From positions 1-64,000 of the forward strand of contig CAYLWO010000001.1 of assembly GCA_964387285.1 (NCBI GenBank): 64,000 nucleotides of DNA. The letters are read 5' to 3'. This DNA is from Anaerohabitans sp964387285 (GTDB lineage Bacteria; Zhuqueibacterota; Zhuqueibacteria; Residuimicrobiales; Residuimicrobiaceae). The translations under genes were made by a program, and so were the position numbers. Shown in pieces: positions 10,901 to 19,268 of the stretch; the first letter of the stretch is position 1; each line of letters begins with the position of its first letter. The notes beneath the pieces were generated by a model. That model ran no database searches and was not told where the DNA came from. It saw only the letters and a list, made by a program, of their open reading frames with translations.

Positions 10901-11587
10901 CTGATACCCGCTTATCCCCTGAACTTTACCACCTGGAATGTCACGGATCCCAACAATCCGCACCGTATGAAAGTCACCGTGGTTTACGACAAGGATAAGA
11001 GATCCATTTTACCGGCAGATAAAGCAGAGATGGAAGGACAGATATGGGACAGCACGCGCATCACCATCATGTTTCCCAAACATCAGAAGAATCAGTACCA
11101 CGCCTCCTGGCAGGTGCGATTTATTAAAAATCCGTTTGACTCGTTGAATCCGGTCATCCCGCTTAAAAAGGGGGATATCTACCGATTTCGCACCACGAGA
11201 AATCCCACGCGAGCGGACAAATACCGTTTCACTGTCGAGGGCGGGCAGTGGTTGAAGGAACAGGCCAAGCGGGATATGCGTGATATTTATGTGGTGCCTG
11301 ATCCCTATGTGGTTGCCAGCAGTTATGAATCGATCTATGAATTAGCCGGTTATCAACAAAGAAGAGTGGATTTTGTCAATCTGCCGCCCGTGTGTACGAT
11401 AAAAATATTTTCCGTGAGCGGCAAGTTGATCAAGGAGCTCAAACACAACTCGGCCGTTGATTATGGACGAGAGTCCTGGGATTTGACTTCTGAGGACGGT
11501 CCCGAAGTCGCCTTTGGCATGTACTTTTTTGTCGTGGAAGCGGATGACCTGGGCATTTCACGCGGCAAATTCGCGATTATCAAATAA
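7901..11587 (+). CDS. Very large secreted protein with calcium-loop-like repeats and a FlgD-like C-terminus
   Basis: A 1228-residue exported protein of unknown function. The start is the ATG at 7901, which has GGAG seven bases upstream and begins a good signal peptide (cleavage near TTFAQQ). Longer in-frame starts run back into the PorV-like gene and lack both. Asp/Asn/Gly-rich loops resembling EF-hand or dockerin calcium sites occur near residues 165-185 (DINGDGDLAPAEDVNYNGQ) and across about 407-525 (DEDGTEGNGRWDTEDVNLNG, DNDGDW). The last roughly 80 residues resemble the FlgD/sorting-type C-terminal domain (IKIFSVSGKLIKEL, then GMYFFVVEA), but without the usual YPNPFNP lead. Position after the TonB and PorV-like genes suggests it is the exported cargo or surface partner of that pair. 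Confidence 0.72.
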   Translation: MLSLANKIRNYLVLIFILSQTTFAQQPLAGVQFDTHPMHWARFWARGLFDRNLVYCPIWNVGNVTDAALSPNEGMRWPGSQGNTYVGKANFYIGSLVTDMAALKGKVVPETWDGKQLPIVTDSYFYHVSVWTPPQLSSDNSHQQVWTPIPGFYNDGEYGYIWGINEDINGDGDLAPAEDVNYNGQLDFNLDPPQSILKSMAISTDKRTWPEYWPGGSYIGDDRPYFGRPPRTVKPGLRQGKWNGEFKAAPIADQETLYRMDDHENDRLNDFYDGKYWPMKNADGTPDTRNWHDDVGIAGLGIEVEGRTYAWYHPLAEDILVSVYRVRNYSDYVLNQVITGMWCDANVGQSTYNSANYIKATYDYQGSGGRLDFDILYQWHQFPEQLSTYKKIGTFAFAFLESPGINYNGKDDDADFMVDESMEDGIDNDGDWQRFRDIGLDKLGPGDAGYKGPDEDGTEGNGRWDTEDVNLNGALDVNEDKNHNDKLDMEPVNDDRGTDGIGPDENGWSGPDPDGSECNGRMDLGEPDFDLTDIDEADQAGLKIAYVYEFQKNRNLEDDKFFWNRYMIKDDWFEVEETDEDIVFTFGARAVKLEKMKWERFTIAMIMGEDQDDAIRNKATMQSIYDNNYQFLTPPLQPTLISDVRDHAVQLYWDTDAENSKDPFFGYDFNGYRVYKSTDPKFLDIKTVSDAFGNVLLFKPLAIYDKIDGLKGIHPTPFPNLGVHYDMGKDSGLRHSYRDTVVENGRTYFYAVTAIDAGNGEDFFERGLITEDYNIDAMPSESPFNITVNLLGEVVYRDRNTAVCIPCEPAAGFTNPFIDSMKIKHVGGIARGGTLNIDVFNKNHVHLNNEYELTFNDDHYLDKLTPAYQWGNTTGITCKNITTGDTLFNFQYTGNYEFTQKVFAELEKSIYQGIHFDMSWNSAYSTGGTEADQDRGIEILKLNDQGRETNEWKKWASDTKSNIRIQNIELTGAAYATPFDIEFRVDDRKGVDTSYTPSAVLIPAYPLNFTTWNVTDPNNPHRMKVTVVYDKDKRSILPADKAEMEGQIWDSTRITIMFPKHQKNQYHASWQVRFIKNPFDSLNPVIPLKKGDIYRFRTTRNPTRADKYRFTVEGGQWLKEQAKRDMRDIYVVPDPYVVASSYESIYELAGYQQRRVDFVNLPPVCTIKIFSVSGKLIKELKHNSAVDYGRESWDLTSEDGPEVAFGMYFFVVEADDLGISRGKFAIIK

Positions 11588-11650
11588 AAACAGACGTGTC
11601 ATTGCGAGCCAGGGAATATAAAAACTTAATTTCTGTTAGAAAAAAATACT

Positions 11651-11708
11651 CCCGCAAAGGCGGAGCACGCAAAGTAAAGATTTTGTTTGTCTTTGCGTCT
11701 TGGCGGGG
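11651..11708. repeat. Intergenic inverted repeat of the cgcaaag type
   Basis: Nested inverted repeats: CCCGC at 11651 pairs with GCGGG at 11703-11707, and ACGCAAAG at 11667-11674 pairs with CTTTGCGT at 11691-11698. It lies between the large secreted protein and the parvulin lipoprotein gene. A decayed relative is visible near 3490-3560. It is a different family from the CCTTGCGAAGG palindromes. Confidence 0.65.
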
Positions 11709-11802
11709 AAAATTTTGAATCTATTCCAGCAAAACAATTTACGGGTAGTGCAAGATGCAAAGTCGACAGCAGCCCTTCCAAGGACCGAATGCTGAGAACA
11801 GG

Positions 11803-13404
11803 ATGACGATTAGAAAAATTGTGAAAAAACCGGAAAACAAAAGCGTCTCCCGATTGCTGAAATGGCTAAAGTTTCTCCTTACCGGATTGATGCTGTTCAG
11901 TTGCGCCAAAGAAAAAAAAACCGTTCCGTTAAGTCAACAAATCATCGCTCAAGTCGGCGATCGCGTTATCACCGCAGAAGAGTTTAAGTATAGTTACGAG
12001 TTCAGTTTTGCCCCATTACGACATGGTGCAAATCCACGTCGTGCGTATCTTGATTACATGATCAAAGAGTTGCTGTTGGCCAACGAAGGGTATCGTCTTG
12101 GCTATAATAAAACTCATTATGTATCTTCTCGGGTCGCCAATCGTCGTCGTGACGATTTATTGGAGGCCTTTTATATAAAATATGTGCATCGTCGGGTAAA
12201 AATCCCGGAGGAGGAACTGCAGGAGGCTATTAAAAAGGGAACGGTTAAATGGCGTATGCTCATCTGGCCGGCGCCGTCACTGGAGGAGGCAAGAAAGGTT
12301 CTGGCAATAGCCCGAAAAACCGATTTAAAAGATTTTATTGCCAAACAAACTGCTAAAGATGAAACGCTGACAAAAGCGAAAAAGCAGTTTGAAACCGATT
12401 GGGTGGATTTTTTAGACCTGCAACCCGAAGCTTTTGATCGAGTCAAAGACCTTGAAATAGGTCAAGTATCTGAGCCCATTCCTTACGGCAACGGCTATGC
12501 TCTGGTGCAGGTCACAGACATCAACCGTGAAGCCATTAAAGAATCTGAATTGCAGGCCGGTGCAAAGAGAAAGCAGATGTACGGACGCTTGCATGACATT
12601 CAGGCTGATCGCATTGTGCATGCGATGATGGATTCCATGCTGACGCCTCTGGATGTCCGGGTCAAGGGCGGTGTTGTCGAAGCGATCGCGCCGGCGCTGT
12701 ACCAGTGGGTTCAGGAAGGCCTGCCGGAAAAATCTTTGCTGGTTGCCGTGCGCAGCGCTTCGGATACAGCCAAAAGCCATATAAAACTGTTAAAAGAGTT
12801 CATGGATGAAACTCTACTGACTTTTCGGGGTGGAAACAAAACCGTAAAAGATTATCTGGCTTTTATGAACTATTACCGTAGTCCGTTAAAGCAAAGCGGA
12901 TCTTTTGGCGTTTTTAAAGAGAGACTGATCACTGAAATCGGCGCCATGTTTAAAAATGAGCAATTTATCGATATGGCCGAACGGGACGGGTTTGCTGATT
13001 CCGCTCAGGTTGTTGCGGACCTGAGGATATGGGAACAGAAATGGACCTATGACGTAACTCGCGCTAATCTGGTGAAGGACCTGAAGGCCTCTGAGCAGGA
13101 GCTGCACGACTTTTTCAAAACAAAGTGGCGCGAGTTAGAGATTGCTGATGTGGATTCCACACGATTCTACAAATATGAGAATCAGATACATAATTTGATT
13201 TTGCATGAAAAACATCTTGCGCGGCTGAACCAACGATTGGCCGAATTGGAGAAAAAATATCCCGTTCAGATCAATAATAAATTGCTTGAAGCTTTGCCGT
13301 TGTCCGACAGTTTGCAGACAAATCAGACTTCGCTTTTTGTCAGAAAAAATTTTACCGGTCAAGCACTGGTTCCCGTCGTCGATATGAAATGGCTGCGTTT
13401 TTAG
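11803..13404 (+). CDS. SurA/PpiC-like peptidyl-prolyl isomerase lipoprotein
   Basis: A predicted periplasmic chaperone anchored as a lipoprotein: hydrophobic run LLKWLKFLLTGLMLF followed by Ser-Cys (lipobox-like FSC, then AKEKK). The following AQVGDRVITAEEFKYSYEF is the SurA/PrsA-type N-terminal opening, then a helical region and a parvulin-like stretch around residues 130-230 (WRMLIWPAPSLEEARKVL, SEPIPYGNGYALVQVTDI). The C-terminal half is helical and unassigned. The start is uncertain: an in-frame ATG at 11755 would add 16 residues, and neither has a strong ribosome site. It sits between the huge secreted protein and the triple-domain secreted protein, with a second parvulin after them, which points to folding help for exported cargo. 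Confidence 0.7.
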   Translation: MTIRKIVKKPENKSVSRLLKWLKFLLTGLMLFSCAKEKKTVPLSQQIIAQVGDRVITAEEFKYSYEFSFAPLRHGANPRRAYLDYMIKELLLANEGYRLGYNKTHYVSSRVANRRRDDLLEAFYIKYVHRRVKIPEEELQEAIKKGTVKWRMLIWPAPSLEEARKVLAIARKTDLKDFIAKQTAKDETLTKAKKQFETDWVDFLDLQPEAFDRVKDLEIGQVSEPIPYGNGYALVQVTDINREAIKESELQAGAKRKQMYGRLHDIQADRIVHAMMDSMLTPLDVRVKGGVVEAIAPALYQWVQEGLPEKSLLVAVRSASDTAKSHIKLLKEFMDETLLTFRGGNKTVKDYLAFMNYYRSPLKQSGSFGVFKERLITEIGAMFKNEQFIDMAERDGFADSAQVVADLRIWEQKWTYDVTRANLVKDLKASEQELHDFFKTKWRELEIADVDSTRFYKYENQIHNLILHEKHLARLNQRLAELEKKYPVQINNKLLEALPLSDSLQTNQTSLFVRKNFTGQALVPVVDMKWLRF

Positions 13405-13499
13405 ATTGCCGACCGCATATACAAAAAGAAAGGAGGCATGAGATACTCTTTTTTTCAATCAATTCCCCTTAATTCATAATCCTTACTTAGGAGGAGCTC

Positions 13500-16457
13500 A
13501 TGAGAAAGGCAAATTGGCTACTATTTACTTTGATTCTGATGGTCAGTCCCGGCCTGGCACAGATTTTCCTTGATGGAAATGACAGTGATTGGCTGGCCGA
13601 ACCGCTATTGATCGAATCAGTCGACAATGTCGATGGTTACTTTCCATCAGAGGTGGGTGCAGCAGTAACCGATAACGTTGATGTCAAGGAAGTGAAAGCC
13701 AAGATCGTCGGCAATGTCTGCTATTTTTTTATGAGATTTTACGGTGGACCGGCCTGGCCCAACAAAGCGGACCAGCGTGAATTGGGCGGCGTGCCCATTA
13801 ACCGTTCTCGTGGCTATTATGACCTGCTGATTGACCTGGATAATGATGTCACCACAGGCGCAAACAGCCATTACTATGAAGCGCACTACACGCCGGTCGG
13901 CTATTTAGCCAGTCAGGGCATTGCCGGTCAGGACAAAATAGGCGCAGACTCCTATTTGGAATGGGGTTGCACAGGGTATTTTACTCCGCCACACGCCGAA
14001 ATGGGCGGCGTTAATAATTCCGGAATCAAATCGTTGGGTTATTCAGCCTATGATGTATCTGAAGTCGTCAGTGAAACCGATGCCGGCGCCGATTATACCA
14101 TCTTTGAATCGGATATTGCCAAGCCCGACTCTGCCAAGGCATTCGGATGGACCGGAACGCTGCCGGTTATGGGCAGCGATGACGGCAGCCTGTTGACGGA
14201 AAAATCATACTGGATGGGGCATGCCTGGGGTAATGACTTTCTGGAAATGGGCCTCGAGTTGACCACGATTCAGCAATACTGGAAAAATAAAGGTAAAAAC
14301 TATTTAAAAGCCGGCGATGTACTCGGTATTGCTGCTCGAACCGAAACTCCTATGGACGACTGGGGCGTTGACCTGACGCCGCGCGGCCAAATTGTCTGTC
14401 CAGAGTTGCCGGTACGGCCTGGCAGCATCACCTTTGATGGAGATGATACAGATTGGGCCGCGTTGCCTCTTTTAATCGAATCCGTGGATAATGTGGATGG
14501 TTTTTTTCCATCTGAGGTTGGCGCAGCTGTTACGGACATTGTCGACATCAAAGAGGTGAAAGCTTTTATCAACCTGTCGGAGGACGCCATTTATTGGTTC
14601 GTGCGCTTTTATGGCGGCCCGGCCTGGCCCAATAGGGCGGATCAGCGCGAGCAGGAAGGAACGCCGATCAACCGTTCCCGCGGCTATTATGATTTGCTGC
14701 TGGATCTGGATAACGATGTAACCACCGGCGCCAACAGCCATTATTATGAAGCGCATTACACGCCGGTCGGTTATCTGGCCAGCCAGGGTATTGCCAACCA
14801 GGGTAAAATCGGCGCCGATTCATATTTGGAATGGGGCAGTGTCGGTTACTTTACACCGCCCCATAAAGAGATGGGCGGCGTCAACAACTCGGGCATCAAG
14901 GAAGTGGGTTATTCTGCTTATGATGTTTCCGAAGTGGTCAGTGAAACCGATGCCGGAGCAGATTATACTATTTATGATTCCGGCATCACGGATCCGGATT
15001 CTGCCAAAGCATTCGGGCATGACGGCATGCTGCCGGTCGGCGACAGTGAAGACGCAACCTTGATGGACGACAGAACCTATTTCAACGCTCATGCCTGGGG
15101 CTATGATTTTCTTGAAATGGGCCAGCCTCTTAGTCTGCTCAAGGAGTACTGGAAGAATAAAAAAGGTGTTGATTATTTTAAAGACGGAGATGTTATCGGC
15201 ATTGCCGTTCGCAGTGAAACACCCATGGATGACTGGGGCGTTGATCTGACTCCGCGCGGAATGCTGGCCGTAACAACCATGCCCAATCGACCATCCTCTA
15301 TCTGTTTTGATGGTGATGATTCGGATTGGCAAGGCTATCCTGTTCTAATCGAATCCGTGGACAATGTCGACGGTTATTTCCCATCTGAGGTTGGTGCAGC
15401 TGTCAGTGATCGCGTGGATGTCAAAGAAGTCAAAGCCTTCATCAATCATGATGAAGGAATGCTCTACTGGTTTATGCGTCTGTATGGTGGCCCTGCCTGG
15501 CCTAATATGGCTGATCAGCGCGAACTGAGCGGCGTACCCATCAACCGCTCCCGCGGCTATTACGACTTGTTGTTGGATCTGGATAACGACGTCACTACCG
15601 GCGCTAATAGTCATTACTATGAAGCACATTATACGCCCGTCGGCTACCTGGCCAGCCAGGGGATTGCCAATCAAGGAAAAATCGGCGCTGATTCCTATGT
15701 TGAATGGGGTTGCGTGGGTTATTTTACGCCTCCTCATGCAGAAATGGGCGGAGTCAACAATACGGGCATTAAAGAGATGGGCTATTCTGCTTTTGACGTT
15801 TCCGAGGTCGTAAGCGAAACCGATGCCGGAGCTGATTTTACCATTTATGAGGCCGGATTCAGAAATCCTGATTCGTGTACGGCCATGAAGCATGTTGGTC
15901 TTTTGCCTATCGTAAGCAGCGATGACTCTACCCTGGTCGATAATCAGCTGTACTGGAACGCCCATGCCTGGGGATTTGATTTTCTCGAAATCGGGCATCC
16001 CATCGCTCCGCTGCAAAAATATTGGCAGAACAAGGGCAAGGATGTATTGCAACCGGGAGATCAGATCGGCATTGCGGTGCGCACGGAAACTCCGCTGGAT
16101 GACTGGGGCGTTGATCTGACTCCGCGCGGTGTTCTCCAGTATGCGACCGGCGTTGCCGAAAAAGTCGTGGCCGCTCCCGCTCAGTTTATCCTGGAAAAGA
16201 ATTATCCAAATCCCTTCAATCCGGTAACGACCATCGAGTTTACCGTTCCACGCAGCGCAGAAGTGGTCATCAACATCTACAATATGTTGGGCCAAAAAGT
16301 GCGCACGCTGGTAGACGCGAATTTGTCCTCCGGAAAACACACAGCCGTATGGAACGGCCAGAGCGATGCCGGCGTACCTCTCTCAAGCGGCCTCTATTTT
16401 TACCGCTTGACATCAGGTTCTACGGTTCTGGTCAAGAGAATGATGTTGCTCAAATAA
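13500..16457 (+). CDS. Secreted protein of three near-identical ~290-residue domains plus a T9SS-type sorting tail
   Basis: A 985-residue protein with a strong ribosome site (AGGAGGAG) and signal peptide (cleavage near GLAQ). Three tandem copies of one domain start at about residues 23, 311 and 601; each opens with [FL]DG(N/D)D-x-DW and LIESVDNVDG, and ends DDWGVDLTPRG. Shared inner blocks include INRSRGYYDLL, LDNDVTTGANSHYYEAHYTP and DVSEVVSETDAGAD. The opening resembles DOMON/CBM9-like beta-sandwich domains, but the family is not recognised with certainty. After a short linker comes the C-terminal signal (NYPNPFNPVTTIEF, then YNMLGQKVRTL and SGLYFYRL), typical of type A T9SS cargo. The high identity between copies points to recent internal duplication. 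A perfect terminator hairpin follows at 16471. Confidence 0.82.
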   Translation: MRKANWLLFTLILMVSPGLAQIFLDGNDSDWLAEPLLIESVDNVDGYFPSEVGAAVTDNVDVKEVKAKIVGNVCYFFMRFYGGPAWPNKADQRELGGVPINRSRGYYDLLIDLDNDVTTGANSHYYEAHYTPVGYLASQGIAGQDKIGADSYLEWGCTGYFTPPHAEMGGVNNSGIKSLGYSAYDVSEVVSETDAGADYTIFESDIAKPDSAKAFGWTGTLPVMGSDDGSLLTEKSYWMGHAWGNDFLEMGLELTTIQQYWKNKGKNYLKAGDVLGIAARTETPMDDWGVDLTPRGQIVCPELPVRPGSITFDGDDTDWAALPLLIESVDNVDGFFPSEVGAAVTDIVDIKEVKAFINLSEDAIYWFVRFYGGPAWPNRADQREQEGTPINRSRGYYDLLLDLDNDVTTGANSHYYEAHYTPVGYLASQGIANQGKIGADSYLEWGSVGYFTPPHKEMGGVNNSGIKEVGYSAYDVSEVVSETDAGADYTIYDSGITDPDSAKAFGHDGMLPVGDSEDATLMDDRTYFNAHAWGYDFLEMGQPLSLLKEYWKNKKGVDYFKDGDVIGIAVRSETPMDDWGVDLTPRGMLAVTTMPNRPSSICFDGDDSDWQGYPVLIESVDNVDGYFPSEVGAAVSDRVDVKEVKAFINHDEGMLYWFMRLYGGPAWPNMADQRELSGVPINRSRGYYDLLLDLDNDVTTGANSHYYEAHYTPVGYLASQGIANQGKIGADSYVEWGCVGYFTPPHAEMGGVNNTGIKEMGYSAFDVSEVVSETDAGADFTIYEAGFRNPDSCTAMKHVGLLPIVSSDDSTLVDNQLYWNAHAWGFDFLEIGHPIAPLQKYWQNKGKDVLQPGDQIGIAVRTETPLDDWGVDLTPRGVLQYATGVAEKVVAAPAQFILEKNYPNPFNPVTTIEFTVPRSAEVVINIYNMLGQKVRTLVDANLSSGKHTAVWNGQSDAGVPLSSGLYFYRLTSGSTVLVKRMMLLK

Positions 16458-16470
16458 TTGACGTATGCGA

Positions 16471-16508
16471 AAAAAATGGGATTGCTTTTTCAGGCAATCC
16501 CATTTTTT
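16471..16508. terminator. Bidirectional-looking intrinsic terminator
   Basis: A perfect 15-base-pair stem: AAAAAATGGGATTGC at 16471-16485 pairs with GCAATCCCATTTTTT at 16494-16508 across an 8-base loop. It lies 13 bases after the stop of the triple-domain protein and ends in a T-run on the plus strand and, because of the leading A-run, on the minus strand too. An open reading frame beginning at 16465 passes through it, but translation more probably starts downstream at 16537. Confidence 0.85.
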
Positions 16509-16536
16509 CATGATTATGGCAAAGGGAAGAAAATAT

Positions 16537-18000
16537 ATGTGCAAGAGATTGCATCCTTTTTTATTATCATTTTGCGCTTTTTTTTTAATCTTTATTGCTC
16601 TCGCAGCGAATTGTGACAAAGGTGCGGGGCCGAGATTGGTGAAATTCGATGGCGGAACGGTTCTAGAGTCAGAGTACATTGAGCGGTACCTCCTCAGTAC
16701 GCAATATAAACCGAATGCCTGGCCGACGGAGGAGAATTTAAAAGAAATTGTTCAAAAAAAAGCTCTGGACAAAATCTTTGTTCTCGAAGCAATGGCAAGA
16801 GGTCTGGATAAAGATTCCACTTTTCAGGCAATGGTCCGGAACCAGGGACGAAAAATCGTATTTTATAAATATATGCAACAGGAAATATTCAGTCAGGTTA
16901 TTACCGACAGCCTTATCAGACTATTTTACGACCATTATTCGCCGCAATATGACATGAAGTATATTATGCGGCCGGTGGTTAAATCATCCACAGCAGAGTT
17001 TGAACGATCGCAGCAAGACACCATAGAAATTGTGTATCGACTGTTAAAATCAGGAAAAAAGTTTGCCGATTTGGCAAAAAAATATTCTCAGGATATCACC
17101 ACCAATCAAAAGGGCGGTGATCTGGGATTCGTTATTCGTGAATCCATGGGCGATGCCATGCTGCGCACAGTGATGGATACTTTGCAGGATTTTTCCTATT
17201 CCAAACCCATCCGCGGTTATGAGGGGTACTATATCCTTTATAAAGGGGAAAAACGCATTGTTCCGGTTCCTGCATTTTCAAAGGTCAAAGATCGAATCTG
17301 GCAGACATTATATCGTACGCGACGTCATAATATTCAGCAAGCGATTGATCGGAGATTTAGCCAACTGGCGGAAAAATATCACTACGCGTTGGTCGACAAT
17401 GTAAAAAAAGCAATCCTGGATAAAGTGGGCGTGGATGAACATACTTTAGAATACAAGCTTTTGGATTTTTCAGCGCTGACAGACAGCGATTTGTCGCAGC
17501 CGCTGGCGCGATATGATTTCGGAGTGATCAGGGTCGCAGAACTTTTTAAAGAGCGGAAAAGAGCGCCGCAAAATCTGGCGGAATTTAACGAACGAATATC
17601 TGCACTGGCCGAGCAACATTTGCTGGGCCAGCATGGTTTGGACCTGGGTGTGCAAAACGATCCGGAAACCATGACGCAAATCAATATGTTCAGGGAATCT
17701 TTATTGAAAAGCAATCTTTTACAGGTTCTGGTATTCGATAAAGTGAAGGCCAGGATTGATTCTCTGCAAATCACTTTCAACAATCAGTTTAGACCGGAAG
17801 AAGTGAATAAACCAGTCGCGCAAAAATATCAGGAGTACGAGCAGGAATTAAAAGGACAAGTCGAAGAATCGTTGAAAAGCAAATATCGATTCCATTATCT
17901 GGACAAAAATTTTGCCCAAGCCATGACCAAAGCTCGCGTAAAGAAAGAGGAGCAGAACAAAAAAACATCGCAAGCGCAGGCTGATAAGACCGGTCAATAA
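16537..18000 (+). CDS. Parvulin-type (PpiC/SurA-like) peptidyl-prolyl isomerase, membrane-anchored
   Basis: A 487-residue exported isomerase. The ATG at 16537 follows AAGGGAAG at a workable distance and begins a signal sequence (FLLSFCAFFLIFIALAANC) that may be a lipoprotein signal, although Asn before the Cys is unusual. A SurA-like helical N-region is followed by a parvulin domain at about 150-245, with FADLAKKYSQDITTNQKGGD and LGFVIRESMGDAML as the classic motif pair. The C-terminal 200 residues are helical and the tail is Lys/Gln-rich. Earlier in-frame starts lie inside the terminator hairpin and were rejected. With the gene at 11803 it brackets the triple-domain secreted protein, which suggests chaperoning of outer-membrane or secreted cargo. 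Confidence 0.8.
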   Translation: MCKRLHPFLLSFCAFFLIFIALAANCDKGAGPRLVKFDGGTVLESEYIERYLLSTQYKPNAWPTEENLKEIVQKKALDKIFVLEAMARGLDKDSTFQAMVRNQGRKIVFYKYMQQEIFSQVITDSLIRLFYDHYSPQYDMKYIMRPVVKSSTAEFERSQQDTIEIVYRLLKSGKKFADLAKKYSQDITTNQKGGDLGFVIRESMGDAMLRTVMDTLQDFSYSKPIRGYEGYYILYKGEKRIVPVPAFSKVKDRIWQTLYRTRRHNIQQAIDRRFSQLAEKYHYALVDNVKKAILDKVGVDEHTLEYKLLDFSALTDSDLSQPLARYDFGVIRVAELFKERKRAPQNLAEFNERISALAEQHLLGQHGLDLGVQNDPETMTQINMFRESLLKSNLLQVLVFDKVKARIDSLQITFNNQFRPEEVNKPVAQKYQEYEQELKGQVEESLKSKYRFHYLDKNFAQAMTKARVKKEEQNKKTSQAQADKTGQ

Positions 18001-18025
18001 ATTATTTTGACAACGGAGTCATAAT

Positions 18026-19258
18026 ATGTTATCAATGAAAAAAGCCCGGACCATTCCTCTTAGCCTACTATTTGCTCTGTGGTTGATTGCAACAGCAACA
18101 GCGCAAAAACTGAACACTTTTCCCAAACCACAAGATCCGCTCCATGTACGCGTCGCCATGTTCGACGAGCTGATGCGCGCCAACCACTGGAATGAAGGCA
18201 CCATCATGCAACATGTGATTTTTCCGCCGGTCGGCAAAGAGACCCCTATAGTCGGCAGCCAGGAAGATTGCGCCGGCCATACCGCTCATTATCTGGCGGC
18301 CTATTCCTATCGATATCAAACAACCAAAGATCCGCAAGTCCGACGATTGGCTGATCAGCTCATGGACGGTCTGTTGAAATTGGAAAGAGTCACCGGCGTG
18401 CCGGGCGTAGTTGCGCGCAGTTTTAATAAAACGGATGTTCCATTATGGCATGAACAGGTGTATTTTTTTCCTATGGAATGGCATCAGTCCACCACCTTGC
18501 CCGGGTATCGTTGGCAGGGCGATTTGAGCAGCGACAAGTTCACCGATTTTATTTTTGGCGTCGGCGTTTATTGGGAATTGTGCGCAGATGACGTACATAA
18601 AAGAATTGCTGCTGATTTTATTGATCGTTTTGTCGGTCGTTGTGTGGATTATAATTTCAAACTGGTGGATGTGGATGATAAAATGACCTTGTGGGGCAAC
18701 TTTTGCCCGGATCTGCCGCATCAACCGTTAAATTCATTGGAAATGCTGGCCGGCCTTACTGTGGCCTATCGTTTGACCGCCAACCACCGCTACCATGCCG
18801 CCTACCACATGCTCATCGATCGTTTTCATTATGACGACGACGCCATCATGGCTAAGGTCCTGTGGCCGGAGGAATGGAAAACCCCTTGGGATGATGAATT
18901 GGCAGCTCTCTCTTTGTACATGTTGATGCGCTGGGAAACCGACAAGTCCTTATTGAATAAATACCGCATGTGTTTGAATCGCCATTGGTACGATTGGAAA
19001 AATTCGGATTTTAAACGCCTTGATGAGCATTTTTATCACATGCTCTATCAGGCGCTGACCGGCGAAAAAGTGATGAGCGAAAAATGTCTGCAGGCCATTA
19101 AAACCATGTGGGGTTTTGATCGTCGGCGCGCCAGATTCACCATTCCCGGTCCCGGCGGCGAACGGATTCAGGAGGCTGAGGAGGAAGGCAACGCCACTGC
19201 CATGATGCGCAATTATTGGTTCGGCCGCTATTATGGGATCATTGACGCTAATTGGTGA
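18026..19258 (+). CDS. Secreted protein of unknown function, probably an alpha/alpha-barrel fold
   Basis: A 410-residue protein with GGAG seven bases before the ATG and a signal peptide (cleavage near ATAQ). The mature chain is rich in aromatic residues, His and Asp in a helical pattern (SQEDCAGHTAHYLAAYSYRY, PMEWHQSTTLPGYRW, LNSLEMLAGLTVAYRL, WDDELAALSLYML). This resembles six-hairpin glycosidases and polysaccharide lyases (GH88/GH105-like or epimerase-like), but no catalytic motif was recognised, so the fold is only a guess. It is followed, ten bases after its stop, by an FGE-like protein gene, and the two are probably co-expressed. Treat as a hypothetical exported carbohydrate-active candidate. 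Confidence 0.55.
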   Translation: MLSMKKARTIPLSLLFALWLIATATAQKLNTFPKPQDPLHVRVAMFDELMRANHWNEGTIMQHVIFPPVGKETPIVGSQEDCAGHTAHYLAAYSYRYQTTKDPQVRRLADQLMDGLLKLERVTGVPGVVARSFNKTDVPLWHEQVYFFPMEWHQSTTLPGYRWQGDLSSDKFTDFIFGVGVYWELCADDVHKRIAADFIDRFVGRCVDYNFKLVDVDDKMTLWGNFCPDLPHQPLNSLEMLAGLTVAYRLTANHRYHAAYHMLIDRFHYDDDAIMAKVLWPEEWKTPWDDELAALSLYMLMRWETDKSLLNKYRMCLNRHWYDWKNSDFKRLDEHFYHMLYQALTGEKVMSEKCLQAIKTMWGFDRRRARFTIPGPGGERIQEAEEEGNATAMMRNYWFGRYYGIIDANW

Positions 19259-19268
19259 AAGGGAAAAA

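Noticed and set aside
15345..16340. 331-codon antisense frame in the triple-domain gene
   Set aside because: A shadow of the repeated coding sequence; similar shorter shadows occur opposite the other two copies.
13500..16457. Tandem repeats as a possible CRISPR or satellite array
   Set aside because: The repeats are about 870 bases, in frame and protein-coding; no short direct repeats with unique spacers occur anywhere in the window.
16465..16536. Longer start for the parvulin gene at 16465
   Set aside because: The first codons fall in a perfect terminator hairpin (16471-16508); the ATG at 16537 has a ribosome site and begins the signal sequence.
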